Assembly: GCA_947044405.1 (NCBI GenBank)
Contig: CAMRHE010000054.1
Location: forward strand, 7,269,501-7,333,500
Direction: 5' to 3'
DNA from: Leptodactylus fallax
Taxonomy: Eukaryota > Chordata > Amphibia > Anura > Leptodactylidae
Length of the DNA: 64,000 nt
Shown here: piece by piece, positions 12,370 through 22,787 of the stretch
How positions within the stretch are numbered: the first letter of the stretch is position 1
Layout: each line of letters opens with the position of its first letter
The notes under the pieces: model-generated
Databases searched by the model: none
Seen by the model: only the letters and a program-made list of their open reading frames with translations
What the model was told of the DNA's origin: nothing
Made by a program: the position numbers and the translations under genes

Positions 12370-13030
12370 TCTATTACAGCACTGACTGGTATGTGATCCA
12401 GCTTTTATAGGACCCTGACAGTTACATCTGTCAAGTTAAGGAACAATTACGGTGCAAGGAGGAGGGTTTACTAGGGTGGATTTAGGGACTAATACAGCAT
12501 TGCCTGGTATGCAACCCAGTTTTCCCAGAGGCCTCAAATGCACATCAAGCAAGTTTTGGCATGATTTGGGAGTAACCAGGGGAATTCATTTACGTATATA
12601 TATATTTAGTATTCATTACCCTAATTACTGAGTTACCTGGTAAAGTACCCAGCTTTCCCAGACTCTTGAAAGGGAAATCCTGGCAATCTATGGTATGATT
12701 ATAGCGCTGTGAGGTAGATTTTTGTAGCTAAATATAGTCTTCAATATTCCTTATTACAGCTCCACATGCTATGTTATCCAGCTTTCCCAGTCTGAAAGGC
12801 AAACCTGCCAAGATCAAGGATGTTTATTTTATAATGTATGACTTAATTTATTATTTAGAATTACCTGGTATGCTACCCAACTTTCCTGGAACCTTGAAAC
12901 ATCTGGCATGGTATGCCATACTATTTAGTACCTATAGTATTGCGGCAATAGTGAGGTCTGGTATTCAGAATGCAATCCATTGATTGTTACTCAGCTTTCC
13001 AAAGCTCCTGAAAGTTAAATGTGCATAATA
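12370..13030. repeat. degenerate tandem repeat, unit about 110-135 bp
   Basis: A motif close to CCTGGTATGCTACCCAGCTT plus TCCCAGACTCTTGAAAGGCAAA recurs at about 12390, 12507, 12638, 12765, 12865 and 12980. Units are diverged by substitutions and small indels. No coding potential. Confidence 0.6.
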
Positions 13031-14499
13031 TTGCAGGGATATAGCAGAGTGGGGAATTATCAAAGCATAACTACACATATTTACCATTTGTCAGATAGGG
13101 AAAGTTAGGTGACTTTCCCTGGGGAGCTGTACTGGGTTACATTTGTTATCACTGTGTACACTACTTATGGTACTGTTACTGCTGCTACTAGTGGCACTAC
13201 TGTTCGAATCTATTTCATATTGTAAGTTAATTGGAGGATCCCTTCCAAGAGAGTACCCAAACTCACTGTATAGACAAAAATTGTGCAGCCTAAACATGAC
13301 TACTGCCATAGAGAAGAATGCACTTTTTTTTTCATGCTTTGTAACTGATATAAGACAAAAAGAAGGGCAAGAAAAATCAGGAGTTAATGTGAGGTGTCAT
13401 ATGGAATTATTCTTTTCTATATTGGGTTCTGGTTTGGATTTAGTGGTCCTAGGTATCTTCATGGAGCCTATACTGATGTAAGGCAAATAGAGTAAACATA
13501 TGTAAATAGGAAAGAGAACGTGATTAACACCTTCTTGACATCCACTGTAATAGTATAGTTGTTGCTGGGTCTTTAAAGTCTATAATGTACAACGGAGTCC
13601 AGAGTCCACTCTGATCAAGGGCATATATATAGTAAGGATATATATTCATTATTCTTTACCCACCCATGTAGCTTGATCCTCTGGCACTGTATTTTTTATT
13701 TTTTTTTTTTTTTGCATTTTTAAAGTAACACTAATACAAAATAGACTGTTCAATGTGGACAATATAACAGTATTGACAGCAGAATAACCAGATGTTTATA
13801 AAGTAGATGGTTGCTGAAGTTATTCCCTGAGATGATAGATGCAGAAGACTTTGTCGCCATGAACATCCACACATTCGCGCCTCTAGCTGAAAAGAGCCAA
13901 GGCATCAATGGTGAAATGGCTGCATATTGATCCAAGGATCATGAATTTGAATGAACAGGTCTGGTGTACCTCTGGCTCTGTGATTCAGTTTATATTTATC
14001 ATCACAGAAATTGGTCCCAAAAAAAAAAAAATCAACTAAAATATAACATTTATTAAATAACGGTTAAAAATATCTAAACAGAATGTCGACACGTTAAACA
14101 AATAGAAAATATATAGATCCCTACATATGTCCGGATCCATATAATGCAGATGAAACACCCAGTGGTGAAACTAAGCTCAATCATACATCAGCTGTTTAAT
14201 AATGTAGAACTATCTAGACAGACTTAGATTAAGAGCTTATTAGACTCCCCACCATGACAGGGTTAATATGATGATAGAAATATATCTATAGTCCCTAAAA
14301 AACATAACGCAGAGGATATACACTTCTGATACTTTTCAGCTGGTACCCTACAGAGGAGCAGATGAACAAACTCTAATACCCGTGGACTAATAAAATCGGC
14401 CATGTCCACGAGTCTAAGGATCCCCCCTCCCTAATTATGAACACTGGTATCAATGCTGATGAAGTGCTCTCCGCTATTGAAGATAAAGTCTAACGTCTC

Positions 14500-14536
14500 A
14501 ATGCGTTTTCCCCTCCCTATTTTGAGGTTCATCAGG
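14500..14536 (-). ncRNA. hammerhead-ribozyme-like motif, left arm of 14 kb foldback
   Basis: On the - strand, CTGATGA (14529-14535) is followed by ACCTCAAAATAGGGAGGG and then GAAA. CCTC can pair with GAGG as stem II. After GAAA comes ACGCATTGAGAC. The CTGATGA and GAAA boxes are the hammerhead core, but I could not assign a convincing stem III and cleavage triplet. Confidence 0.3.
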
Positions 14537-14971
14537 AGCGGTAAATTCAGGGCTCAAAAACAGATATAGACACAATAAATAGATAAGATTGTGGTTAAAA
14601 CCACGGTTCCCGGAGCTCTGATGGTGAGCCCCGGTACTCAAGCACGGTCGACGCTAATGCTCGCTCTCTCAGATTTGGACAGCTGATTCTTCTTGTTTAC
14701 GATGTATTTCTCCACCACTCCCCTTACATTCTCCTTATGATTGGTGAGACAAGGGTGTTCTATCCATAGGAGCTCCGATTGGTAGGAGCGTGTTAGGGGG
14801 GCGTGGCTTTTTGCTCACATGTCTATATTAAATCTGAGAGAGAGAGCTTTAGCGTCGGCCGTGCTTGAGTACCATGGCTCACCATCAGAGCTCCGGGAAC
14901 TGTGGTTTTAACCGCGATCTTCTCTATTTATTTTGTCTATATCTGTTTTTGAGCCCTGAATTTTACCGCTC

Positions 14972-15011
14972 CTGATGAACCTCAAAATAGGGAAGGGAAA
15001 CGCGTTGAGAC
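14972..15011 (+). ncRNA. hammerhead-ribozyme-like motif, right arm of 14 kb foldback
   Basis: CTGATGA at 14972-14978, ACCTCAAAATAGGGAAGG, GAAA at 14997-15000, then CGCGTTGAGAC. Stem II is weaker than in the left arm because GAGG has become GAAG. It is the mirror copy of the left-arm motif. Confidence 0.28.
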
Positions 15012-15646
15012 AATAGACTTTATCTTCACTAGCAGAGAGCACTTTAGCATTGATACCAGTGTTCATAATTAGGGAGGGGGGGTCCTTTGACTCGTGGACA
15101 TGGCCGATTTTATTAGTCCACGGGTATTAGTTTGTTCATCTGCTCTCCTGTAGGGTACCAGCTGAAAAGTATCAGAAGTGTATATCCTCTGCGTTATGTT
15201 TTTTAGGGACTATAGATATATTTCTAACATCATATTAACCCTGTCGTGGTGGGGAGTCTAATAAGCTCTTAATCTAACAGTCTGTCTAGATAGTTCTACA
15301 TTATTAAACAGCTGATGTATGATTGAGCTTAGTTTCACCACTGGGTGTTTCATCTGCATTATATGGATCCGGACATATGTAGGGATCTATATATTTTCTA
15401 TTGGTTTGACATGTGTCGACGTTCTGTTTAGATATTTTTAACCGTTATTTAATAAAAGTTATATTTTAGTGTTTTTATTTTTTTTGGGACCAATTTCTGT
15501 GATAATATTCTCTTAACCTAATGGTTCTTTTTCACCGTCTGTGAATCAGTTTATATTTATGGAGATCATCAGTGAATCAATTGTTCCCATTTAGGGAGGC
15601 ATGGGCTTCTAATTCAACAGTATTTTCTTCCTGGTATAAACTAGAA

Positions 15647-16664
15647 CAGGGGTCGGCAACCCCTGACACTTGGCACACGAGTCTTATTTCCCTGGACGGC
15701 GACCTGAGTCCTCACCCAGCAGTTTCAATCGGACCAAACACAGCCGAAACGAAACTGCTATTATTATACTGTGGGGTCTCTTCAGACCCCAGAGTATAAT
15801 AAGCTGGGCCCCCGGGGAGGTGATCAAACATAAAATGTTAACTCACCTTCCCTGCGCTCCTCAGCCGCTGTGTGCTCTTCGGGCGCTTCTTCCTGACGTA
15901 AGAGACCGATAACAGGGCTTCAGGGGTTACGTCCAACGTCATTACGCATAATGACGCGACGTGACCCCGAGACTCAATCAGCCGTCACTGACTACAGGCA
16001 GAAGTGCCCGAAGAGAACAGAGCGGCTGCGGACCGCAGGAAAAGGTGAGTAACCTTGTTTTTTTAAGTTTGGCACCTCTCTTGGCCCTCCACTTATTATA
16101 CCCTGGGGTCTGAACAGACCCCACAGTATAATAATAGCTAGTGAGTGATGACAATTGGAATGTTATAAAAGTTAGAATATTATACTGTGTGCATGGGCCA
16201 CTATGGGACATAATACAGTGTGCAGGGGCCACTATGAAGGATAATACCGTGTATAGGGGCCACTATGGGACATAATACCGTGTGCAGGGGCCGCTACGGA
16301 ACATAATACCGTGTGCAGGGGCCGCTACGGAACATAATACCGTGTGTAGGGGCCGCTACGGAACATAATACCGTGTACAGGAGCCGCTATGGGACATACC
16401 GTGTGCAGGGGCCACTATGGAGGATAATGTGTACAGGGGCCACTATGGGATATAATACTGTGGGCAGGGGCCGTTATGGGACATAATACCATGTGCAGGG
16501 GCCACTATGGAGGATAATACCGTGTGCAGGGGCCGCTATGGGACATAATACCGTGTGCAAGGGTTGTCAGACTTACAATTATTCACTGGCACTCCGAGTA
16601 CCTCAACTTTGATTTTTTTTTAATCGAAATCGGCACGCCGAACAAAAAAGGTTGCCTACCCCTG
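15647..16664. mobile_element. hAT-type MITE carrying a minisatellite
   Basis: Starts CAGGGGTCGGCAACCCC and ends GGTTGCCTACCCCTG. It is flanked by 8-bp repeats AACTAGAA (15639-15646) and AACCAGAA (16665-16672), 7 of 8 matching. The TIR form and 8-bp duplication are hAT traits. Inside are two hairpins (GGGGTCTCTTCAGACCCC and its inverse near 16100) and a 31-bp minisatellite. It has no transposase. Confidence 0.85.
16177..16560. repeat. minisatellite, unit about 31 bp
   Basis: Around twelve copies of a unit close to GGGCCACTATGGGACATAAT plus ACCGTGTGCA, with alternating CACTAT, CGCTAC and CGCTAT variants. A related, inverted array is at 48060-48180. Confidence 0.9.
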
Positions 16665-16674
16665 AACCAGAAGT

Positions 16675-17860
16675 AGCTAGTAAAGCTTCTTCTCATATTT
16701 AGTTGGGTATATTGTCTTTAACCAGACCTAAAAGACTTCCCTTCGGCGCACATACTCCTTGGAGACTTTAACCTCCCGCCAGAATGATTGGATAACCATG
16801 CATTCCCATACCATGTGATAATAGTTGCCTCTCTGATCTCCTCGAGTACAGAGATCACTAGTCAGTTTGCGCATCTGCACTAGTCTAATTGGGGTATAGT
16901 ATACTCTTTGTAGCAATTTGACTTTGGGTCAGCCATTCTCTAGAACTAATTACTGTCAATCTCCAAGAGAATGAGAAGATGTTTACTCAATTCTGGGATG
17001 TCACTTTGCCAGTGCATAAAATATTTATGTAACTGGGAGTTTTGTTTAGACATAATAATCTTGTAAAACTAAGAAACTGGTTTCTGGGGATGCTTCCTAT
17101 TCTAGATATCCACACTTCAGTAGTATCTGATCTGCATCAAATTTCTCCATGCAAGCATGTTAAAGTTGGAGGTAATGAAAATGACCTGTGTGGGGAAGTC
17201 AGAAGTCTTGCTTCAGACTGGCAAAGGTGCATAAAACTCCATTCTTATAAAGTTGGTTGAGATATTTTACCCTTCTTCTGGGCCATAACTCAGTTTGGTA
17301 AACTGTACAATTCCGGTAGGGTGTGGTTCCACCAGAGGCGCAAATATGAAGACCATGCCGCATCACACCACACAAGTACCAGCTTTTTCCACACAGCCAC
17401 AACTGCTGCCTTGTTAGAAGTATATTATTTTGCAGAGTAGGATCCTTACCTATAAACTCTTTGTGAGTGCCTCGTATAAACCAAGGAGAGCCATCTGTGC
17501 AAGAGAGCTGTACATATGCGTAGTAAACTTACAAATTGGAGAGCATGAGTCCCCCCTGGTCACAGAGAGCCCTCAAGGTTTCCCTAACCAGCCTAAGGGA
17601 TTGATTATTCCACAGAAAGGGAGTGAGGAGTTTATCAATGGCTGTAAAGTGTGCTTAGGGTATAACCATTGGGACTGCCTGATATAAGTACAGCAATTTT
17701 GGTAGTAAAACCATTTGAAAAATATTGATATGGCCCATAAGGGAGGGTGGGAGTATCAATCACGCCCCAAGTTTAGATGCCACATATTCAACCATGGAGT
17801 TAACATTAAGGGAAATAAATCGTGTGCACATCTCTATGAATTACAATATTTAAATAGGAG
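16675..17860 (-). pseudogene. L1-type ORF2 3' fragment, heavily decayed
   Basis: On the - strand, LQRVYYTPIRL and YYHMVWECMVIQSFWREV (16728-16920) match the C-terminal cysteine/histidine region of L1 ORF2. Upstream (17200-17520) comes GGLMLSNL-like text and KNGVLCTFASLKQDF. Many stops and frameshifts break it. It is older and more diverged than the full-length L1 at 26.5 kb. The hAT MITE sits at its downstream edge. Confidence 0.65.
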
Positions 17861-17960
17861 TAGTATAATGTTGTACCGTGTTAGCCATTGAAAGTAGTGG
17901 AAGAGTGAGGAAATCAGGCGATACCTTTTAGAGGCTAACTGAGTATATTTGATGGTAAGC

Positions 17961-17988
17961 TTTCGGAAGTACTAGCTTCCTTCATCAG
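17961..17988 (-). ncRNA. hammerhead-like motif in inverted PLE terminus
   Basis: On the - strand, CTGATGA (17982-17988), then A, GGAAG, a CTAGTA loop, CTTCC and GAAA (17961-17964). The 5-bp stem II is perfect. It is the inverse of the motif at 18597. Confidence 0.5.
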
Positions 17989-18028
17989 ACATGGTGTTAT
18001 ACAAGAACTTATCCCACAGTCACAACAG

Positions 18029-18379
18029 GTGCACAGAATTACGGGGACATTTTCCTGCAGGTCTTCCAATGTGGTGTATCTCATAATGTGTGTGCAGTGT
18101 CCCACCACAGGCCTCTATGTGGGGGAAACGGGGCAGAGACTTAGTCAACGCATGAATTCACACAGATTCAACAGTAATAACAGCAGAACAGATCTCCCAG
18201 TGGCCGCACATTTCTCTGGAGAAAACCACTCTATTGAAGATTTGCAGGTTGTGGTTTTAATGGGACATTTTAAGACGCAGAATGAGAGGAAAGAATGGGA
18301 GTACAAGTTTATGCAAAGATTTCAAACTCTGCAATTTGGACTTCATAATCATGCCAGCTTCATGTCACACTATGTATGA
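18029..18379 (+). pseudogene. PLE GIY-YIG endonuclease domain fragment
   Basis: GTFSCRSSNVVYLIMCVQCP and GLYVGETGQRLSQRMNSHR form the GIY-YIG core (YLI...YVG), with the Arg of GQRL. QNERKEWEYKFMQRFQTL and GLHNHASFM follow, matching the C-terminus of Penelope-like proteins, and the ORF stops at 18379. The reverse transcriptase that should precede it is absent, so this is a 5'-truncated copy with an intact nuclease frame. The listed start may be internal. Confidence 0.87.
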
Positions 18380-18596
18380 ACTGTGAGGGTTACAAATCAC
18401 CAGCTCATTGCAAACAGATAAGATCCCTCTGTCACGCACCACAACTTTCCAGATTGTTTATTTTTTTGACCGGTTGTAAATAACTTCTCTACTTAGATTG
18501 CATTTTGTTTTTTTAAGGACTCTAAAATCCTTTGAAGGCCCATGCCTATAGGGTATAAAAAATCAGTGAATTTTCAGTTCTTGTATAACACGATGT

Positions 18597-18624
18597 CTGA
18601 TGAAGGAAGCTAGTACTTCCGAAA
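18597..18624 (+). ncRNA. hammerhead-like motif in PLE 3' terminus
   Basis: CTGATGA at 18597-18603, GGAAG 18605-18609, loop CTAGTA, CTTCC 18616-18620, GAAA 18621-18624. PLEs are known to carry hammerhead ribozymes in their terminal repeats. One unpaired A follows CTGATGA, and stem III and the cleavage site are not resolved by eye, so activity is uncertain. A decayed copy (CTGAAGA ... GAAA) is at 51838-51865. Confidence 0.5.
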
Positions 18625-18650
18625 GCTTACCATCAAATATACTCAGCCTC

Positions 18651-19257
18651 TTAAAGAGGACCTTTCATGTCCTCAGGCACATGCGGTTTTACATACCGCT
18701 AGAAAGCCATCAGCGTGCTGAATTTAGCGCACTGCCAGCTTTCCCGGTGTGTGCCCCGGGGCTGGAGATATCAGCGGTGTAAGTTTCACGGTTTACTGTC
18801 AGAAAGGTGTTCCTGACAGTCTATCTGCGCTGTGAGGAACACCCTCCCCGACAGTTCTCGTTCACAGACTTGTACTGGGGGGGGGGGCGTTCCTCACAGC
18901 TGAGCGTCATCGCTGGGCTGTAAGGAATGCCTCCTCTCTCTGTACTCGTCTATAGCCGAGTACTGTCAGAGGGGGCGTTACTTACTGCCCGCGATGACGC
19001 TGGGCTGTGAGGAACGCCCCCCCCCCCCCCCCAGTAGAAGTCTATGAACGAGAACTGTCAGGGAGGGCGTTCCTCACAGCGCAGATAGACTGTCAGGAAC
19101 ACCTTTCTGACAGTAAACCGTGAAACTTACACCGCTGATCTCTCCAGCCCCGGGCACATATCGGGAAAGCCAGTAGTGTGCTGAATTCAGCACGCTGACA
19201 GCTTTCTAGCGGTATGTAAAACCGCATGTGCCTGAGGACATGAAAGGTCCTCTTTAA
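18651..19257. mobile_element. TTAA-flanked foldback MITE inserted in the PLE terminus
   Basis: TTAA at 18651-18654 and 19254-19257. Termini AGAGGACCTTTCATGTCC and GGACATGAAAGGTCCTCT are exact inverses. Arms of over 200 bp fold through GCGGTATGTAAAACC, GTTCCTGACAGTCTATCTGC and GAGGAACGCC. The copy of this PLE end at 51590-51965 shows the uninterrupted site (CAGCCTCTAAAAGGTATCGCC). Confidence 0.88.
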
Positions 19258-19685
19258 AGGTATCGCCTGATTTCTTCACTCTTCCAATAGCTAAATAGGG
19301 TAAATGTTCCCCCACCTGAAGGTGGGAAACAGGAGAAATGTGCTGAGAGTCTTGACCATTCTTATTTTCCAAATGTAATTAGTTCAGAGAGCTTCCTGTA
19401 TCTGCCAGGTATATCAACATAACGTCAGCGTACAAAGAGAGCTTATTTTACATTTCAATATTTAATAGACATCATGTTCAGCTAGCTCATATTCCTCAGC
19501 ATCTATACATGCAGATAGAAGACTGTGGGTGGTAGAAAGCTGTCTCTCTATTGTGTGGTTCCTACTGGTATACAAGGAGGGATATTTCAAGAGCAGTGCA
19601 GAATATATAGATGACCTTTTTAACCAATTTTATATTTATCATAGCAAAAACACTCTACTGTACATATATAATTTTCTCTTTACAG

Positions 19686-19727
19686 ACACTGATGACTTGG
19701 AGAAAAGCACAGATGACCAGGATGAAG
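19686..19727 (+). CDS. ZNF451: ZNF451-like gene, 42-bp acidic micro-exon
   Basis: Acceptor ttctctttacag, donor gtttgt at 19728. The split codon G/AC gives Asp, then TDDLEKSTDDQDE, leaving G for the next exon. Of 14 residues, 8 are acidic. The exon is a multiple of three (42 bp), so skipping it would keep the frame: phase 1 in and phase 1 out. The acidic run supplies part of the acidic head preceding the ubiquitin-interacting motif in the last exon. Too short for most gene finders; called here from phase and splice sites. Confidence 0.82.
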
Positions 19728-21237
19728 GTTTGTCATTTTCCCCACTTCTTTAACACCTGACCTTAATGAATTCTTGCATTTTTCCCTACTACTGCTTTAT
19801 CCTATACTGTATAGTTGCCCATATACATTAGTGTGTCTTTTTTATTTTTTTTTATTTTGCATTCCTTGCAAGGTGTTGTGGGTGTGAAGCCTTCTCAAAG
19901 GTGCACACAGTCTCTTTAGCGTATGGTTCTCTTGTATAGCACCATATTATACTGTAGAAATATTCTCTTTTATAGAATCTGATAAAAATAGACCTCAGTG
20001 TGCAATCTGAGATACAGTTGAGAGTCATAGACTTCTACGGTGTTCTGTTATGACTCTTTACAAGGCAGAGTTGTAATAGAGCCTTGAAGGGACCCTATCC
20101 GGTAAGGCTAGGTTCACACTTGCGCCATGCTCTCCGTTCGTATCCACCATGGGACCCCAATAATGGAGAGCCCACCTGCTAAAACAGCAATTACCCGCAG
20201 ACCCCATAGACGACAGTGGCATCCAGCGGGATTCTGCCAGTTTTATAATGAAATTGGCGGAGAGAAAAGTCCTCCTTGCAGGACTTTTCTCTTTGCTGAG
20301 TTTCGACAGAATCTGCAACGGAGTCTCATACGGAGACTCTGATTCAGATGTGAACAAAGCCTTAATTTGCATATGACTTTTTATGCTGTATGGTTATAGG
20401 GGGCACCAATGGAAAGGGAATGACTTGATCTTCCTGCACAGCTTTAGTCTAGTCATGCTGTCCCTTTACTAATCACACTTCTTGGGTATGATTGACATCT
20501 CCTTCATGATGTCCGGGAATGAGGGGACCGTGAGTGAGATGTCAGTTACATCACATTGTGGGTCCAGTTTATAGTGAAAAAACCACCTCACTGGTTCCCT
20601 TTTAAGAAGAGCTTGAGTAAAAACACAACTCTGATTGTTTACCATCTTGATTTTTAGACATCTCCTGCTTTCTTTGTTCTCTGTACTTTTTCAATCCCAT
20701 GATGCCTCAGCGCAGCATCACACAGATAACTAGAGCCAGTACAATCTCTGCCTGCTAGTGACATAGAATCATTATTCTCCCCTCTATATTTTTCTAAATA
20801 AGCTAAGAAACCACAGAGGCTAGATGCTGTACCTAGGGGTTCTAGGCTAATTTTGATCTGGGTCATGCAATTGAACCACCATCCAGCTTCTGGGTCTTCT
20901 GCCTCCTCCCTCTTCTCCCATTTTCACTACTAGTTACCTGTGCTATGGGGACTAGTGTTACTATAGTCTGCCAGCCCCTATTCCACAGGTAAATTACCTG
21001 TGAAAACTGGAGAGGAGGCAGAGCAACCCAAGGGCCCGGGTACTGATTCCGATCATGTGACCAATGGTCAAAAGTAGCCCAGGTCCCCTATGTACCGGAT
21101 CTATAAAAAAAAAAAAAAAACGCAGGGGAAGTTAGAATGTGGAAAAACTCCTTGGAGAACCCCTTTTAATATTTTGAGAGAAAAATACTTAGTAACATTA
21201 AAGTCATTTTACAGTTTGTTTTCTAATTTGTCCACAG
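19728..21237 (+). other. last ZNF451 intron
   Basis: Bounded by gtttgt and tccacag. It contains one foldback MITE (20103-20363). The rest, including 20364-21237 with an A16 run at 21105-21120, shows nothing recognisable. Confidence 0.75.
20103..20363. mobile_element. foldback MITE, 'AAGGCTAGGTTCACAC' family
   Basis: Left AAGGCTAGGTTCACACTTG and right CAGATGTGAACAAAGCCTTA are imperfect inverses; inner text (AAAAGTCCTCC / GGAGAGAAAAGTC) also folds. Relatives are at 39727-39945, 52806-53028 and 58541-58821. Confidence 0.7.
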
Positions 21238-21284
21238 AAGCCAGTATTAAAGAAGCAATCAGAAGAAGCTTGGTGGAAATGTAA
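21238..21284 (+). CDS. ZNF451: ZNF451-like gene, terminal coding exon with ubiquitin-interacting motif
   Basis: Acceptor ttgtccacag; stop TAA at 21282-21284. It encodes EASIKEAIRRSLVEM at the extreme C-terminus. Together with the preceding acidic residues this fits the ubiquitin-interacting motif: acidic head, hydrophobic, x-x-Ala-x-x-x-Ser, then acidic. The Ala (EAIRRS) and Ser are both present. ZNF451 proteins are known to carry a ubiquitin-binding element here. The 3' UTR follows directly. Confidence 0.93.
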
Positions 21285-21637
21285 AAAAAAAGCTGGGGAA
21301 TTGACATCTTGCTTCCTTTGTGATGAGATCAGTACTAGCTAAGATTTCCTGTATTAGGGGTTTACCTATGCTTTTAATTAAAAGATTAAGCAAAAAATAT
21401 ATATAATTCTGGACACCAAGAAGGTCTGTCATGAGGTGCAGCTTTATTTAGTAAGAATATGTAACCATGTGTTTTTCTTCCTTTGATAAGTCTCTCTTAT
21501 TTTCAATTTCTTTTGTACATTTTTCTTTATAAATGTCTTTTAAATTTTGATTTTGTCTTGTTTCATATACTTGTTTCCACTTCTGTGCAGTATAGTAGTA
21601 TAGTTTTTTTTATGTGTTCAAATATGTGTATTTTCAT

Positions 21638-21683
<46 letters not shown>

Positions 21684-21740
21684 TGTATGGGCTTCATATA
21701 TTGCATTATAGAATAAATTTATTGTAAAGCAATTCTTTCC
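21285..21740 (+). other. ZNF451: probable ZNF451 3' UTR with candidate polyadenylation signal
   Basis: After the stop codon the sequence is AT-rich and non-coding. AATAAA at 21712-21717 is the first convincing canonical poly(A) signal. A (TA)n tract at 21641-21682 lies inside the inferred UTR. The end coordinate is an estimate of the cleavage site; longer UTR forms cannot be excluded. Confidence 0.45.
21641..21682. repeat. (TA)n microsatellite in 3' UTR
   Basis: About 21 TA units, transcribed if the UTR extends to the AATAAA at 21712. Confidence 0.95.
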
Positions 21741-22332
21741 ACTACACATTTTGTTTCTCAATAACAATATTGGCAGAATACAAACAATGCTGATATGAAG
21801 TAACCAACAGATACATTCTGCATTCTAATGTACCTTTCCAGGAAATACTGTCATTCTGATACTATGCTTCATGAGAAATACTACAGATGGGCACACAGAA
21901 CTGCATTGCGGAAACAATTCTCATGATTACTGTTTTAGCTGATAGAAATATGTCCTCACAGGGGGAGATGAATTCTATACTGTAGAATGAAAGAGGGGGA
22001 AAAAAAAATATAAGAGGAGAAGGGGAATACGGGGGGAAGGAGAATATATATTTATGTGGAGCAGTCGAAAGGGGTTAAAATTTGATAATTTGAAGAGTAT
22101 ATTTATGGTAACACTTTCCCCAGTGATCACACTATTCCTCCTTTAAAAAGGGAGCAGGTACATCTGTACAGTGTCCATATTAGGACATCCTCAGATATCA
22201 GAGTGGCAGTTTACAACAGTGACACCTGACTCTGACACCTGACTCTGACACCTGACTCTGACACCTGACTATATGCAGCTATTGATTGGCAAACAGATGA
22301 GGTCTGCCCCCTATATAACTGCACTTTACATG

Positions 22333-22541
22333 TCCGACTTTGTTTCCAGCGAAAAAAACTGGATTCACGGTGCAGAGGTTGTAAACTCACACCCGCGCAT
22401 TGCTTTAAAAACCCATTCAAATGAATGGGTTTTTAAGCATTGCGTCGCTAACCTTTCGCTATCCAGTCCCTATACAGTTTCCCAAGATTTTCAGTCGGAT
22501 TCGTGGCAGACGGACTCCGGCGCAAGTGTGAACCCACCCTT
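22333..22541. repeat. half copy of the 22.8 kb foldback MITE
   Basis: TGTCCGACTTTGTTTCCAGC through AAAAACCCATTCAAATGAAT to GCAAGTGTGAACCCACCC matches one arm of the element at 22788-23212. Confidence 0.65.
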
Positions 22542-22787
22542 AGAGAGGTTATTTGGATGTATTTTTGCAGCACAGTGTTGTAGGTCACGCCCTTTTACTA
22601 TGAGTCCACCCCCCTTTTTGTACAAGTAATAAAAGTATTTAAAACACTTGATGAATGTGATGCACAACATGTTAGAGAGGTTATTTGGTGAAAATGATAC
22701 TAGAATTATGGAGCATTTTACTTGATAAATCTCCACCATTGTATGTATATGAAAAACTCAGATGATGTGTGAGTCTGATCTCTGACT

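Larger units (their letters stand above)
13999..15540. mobile_element. 1.5 kb foldback element with about 630-bp arms
   Basis: The left arm starts CATCACAGAAATTGGTCCC (13999) and the right arm ends GGGACCAATTTCTGTGATA (about 15504). The inverse identity runs through TATGTCCGGATCCATATAAT, CAGCTGTTTAATAATGTAGA, TGTCCACGAG and AATAGGGAGGGGAAA, down to a short centre near 14660-14830. A roughly 20-bp direct repeat, GTGATTCAGTTTATATTTAT, at 13979-13998 returns at 15541-15560 with one change, like a target duplication. No protein is encoded. Each arm contains a CTGATGA...GAAA motif (separate entry), hinting at a Penelope-like origin rather than a classical DNA transposon. Confidence 0.75.
17861..19290 (+). 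mobile_element. Penelope-like element (PLE) fragment with inverted termini
   Basis: At 17863-18010 the text is the inverse of the element's own 3' end at 18560-18650 plus 19258-19290 (GTATCGCCTGATTTCTTCAC and CATCAAATATACTCAG). Between them lies a GIY-YIG coding fragment. Inverted or direct terminal repeats and a C-terminal GIY-YIG nuclease are defining PLE features. The 3' terminus is split by a TTAA palindrome at 18651-19257. Another 3' piece is at 51589-51965. Confidence 0.82.
7538..19685 (+). other. ZNF451 intron, 12 kb, repeat-rich
   Basis: Bounded by gtaatg and ctttacag. Besides the elements listed separately, 7538-8563, 8923-9353, 10107-10763, 11431-12360, 13031-13998 and 19291-19685 contain no gene or repeat that I can name. 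Confidence 0.8.
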
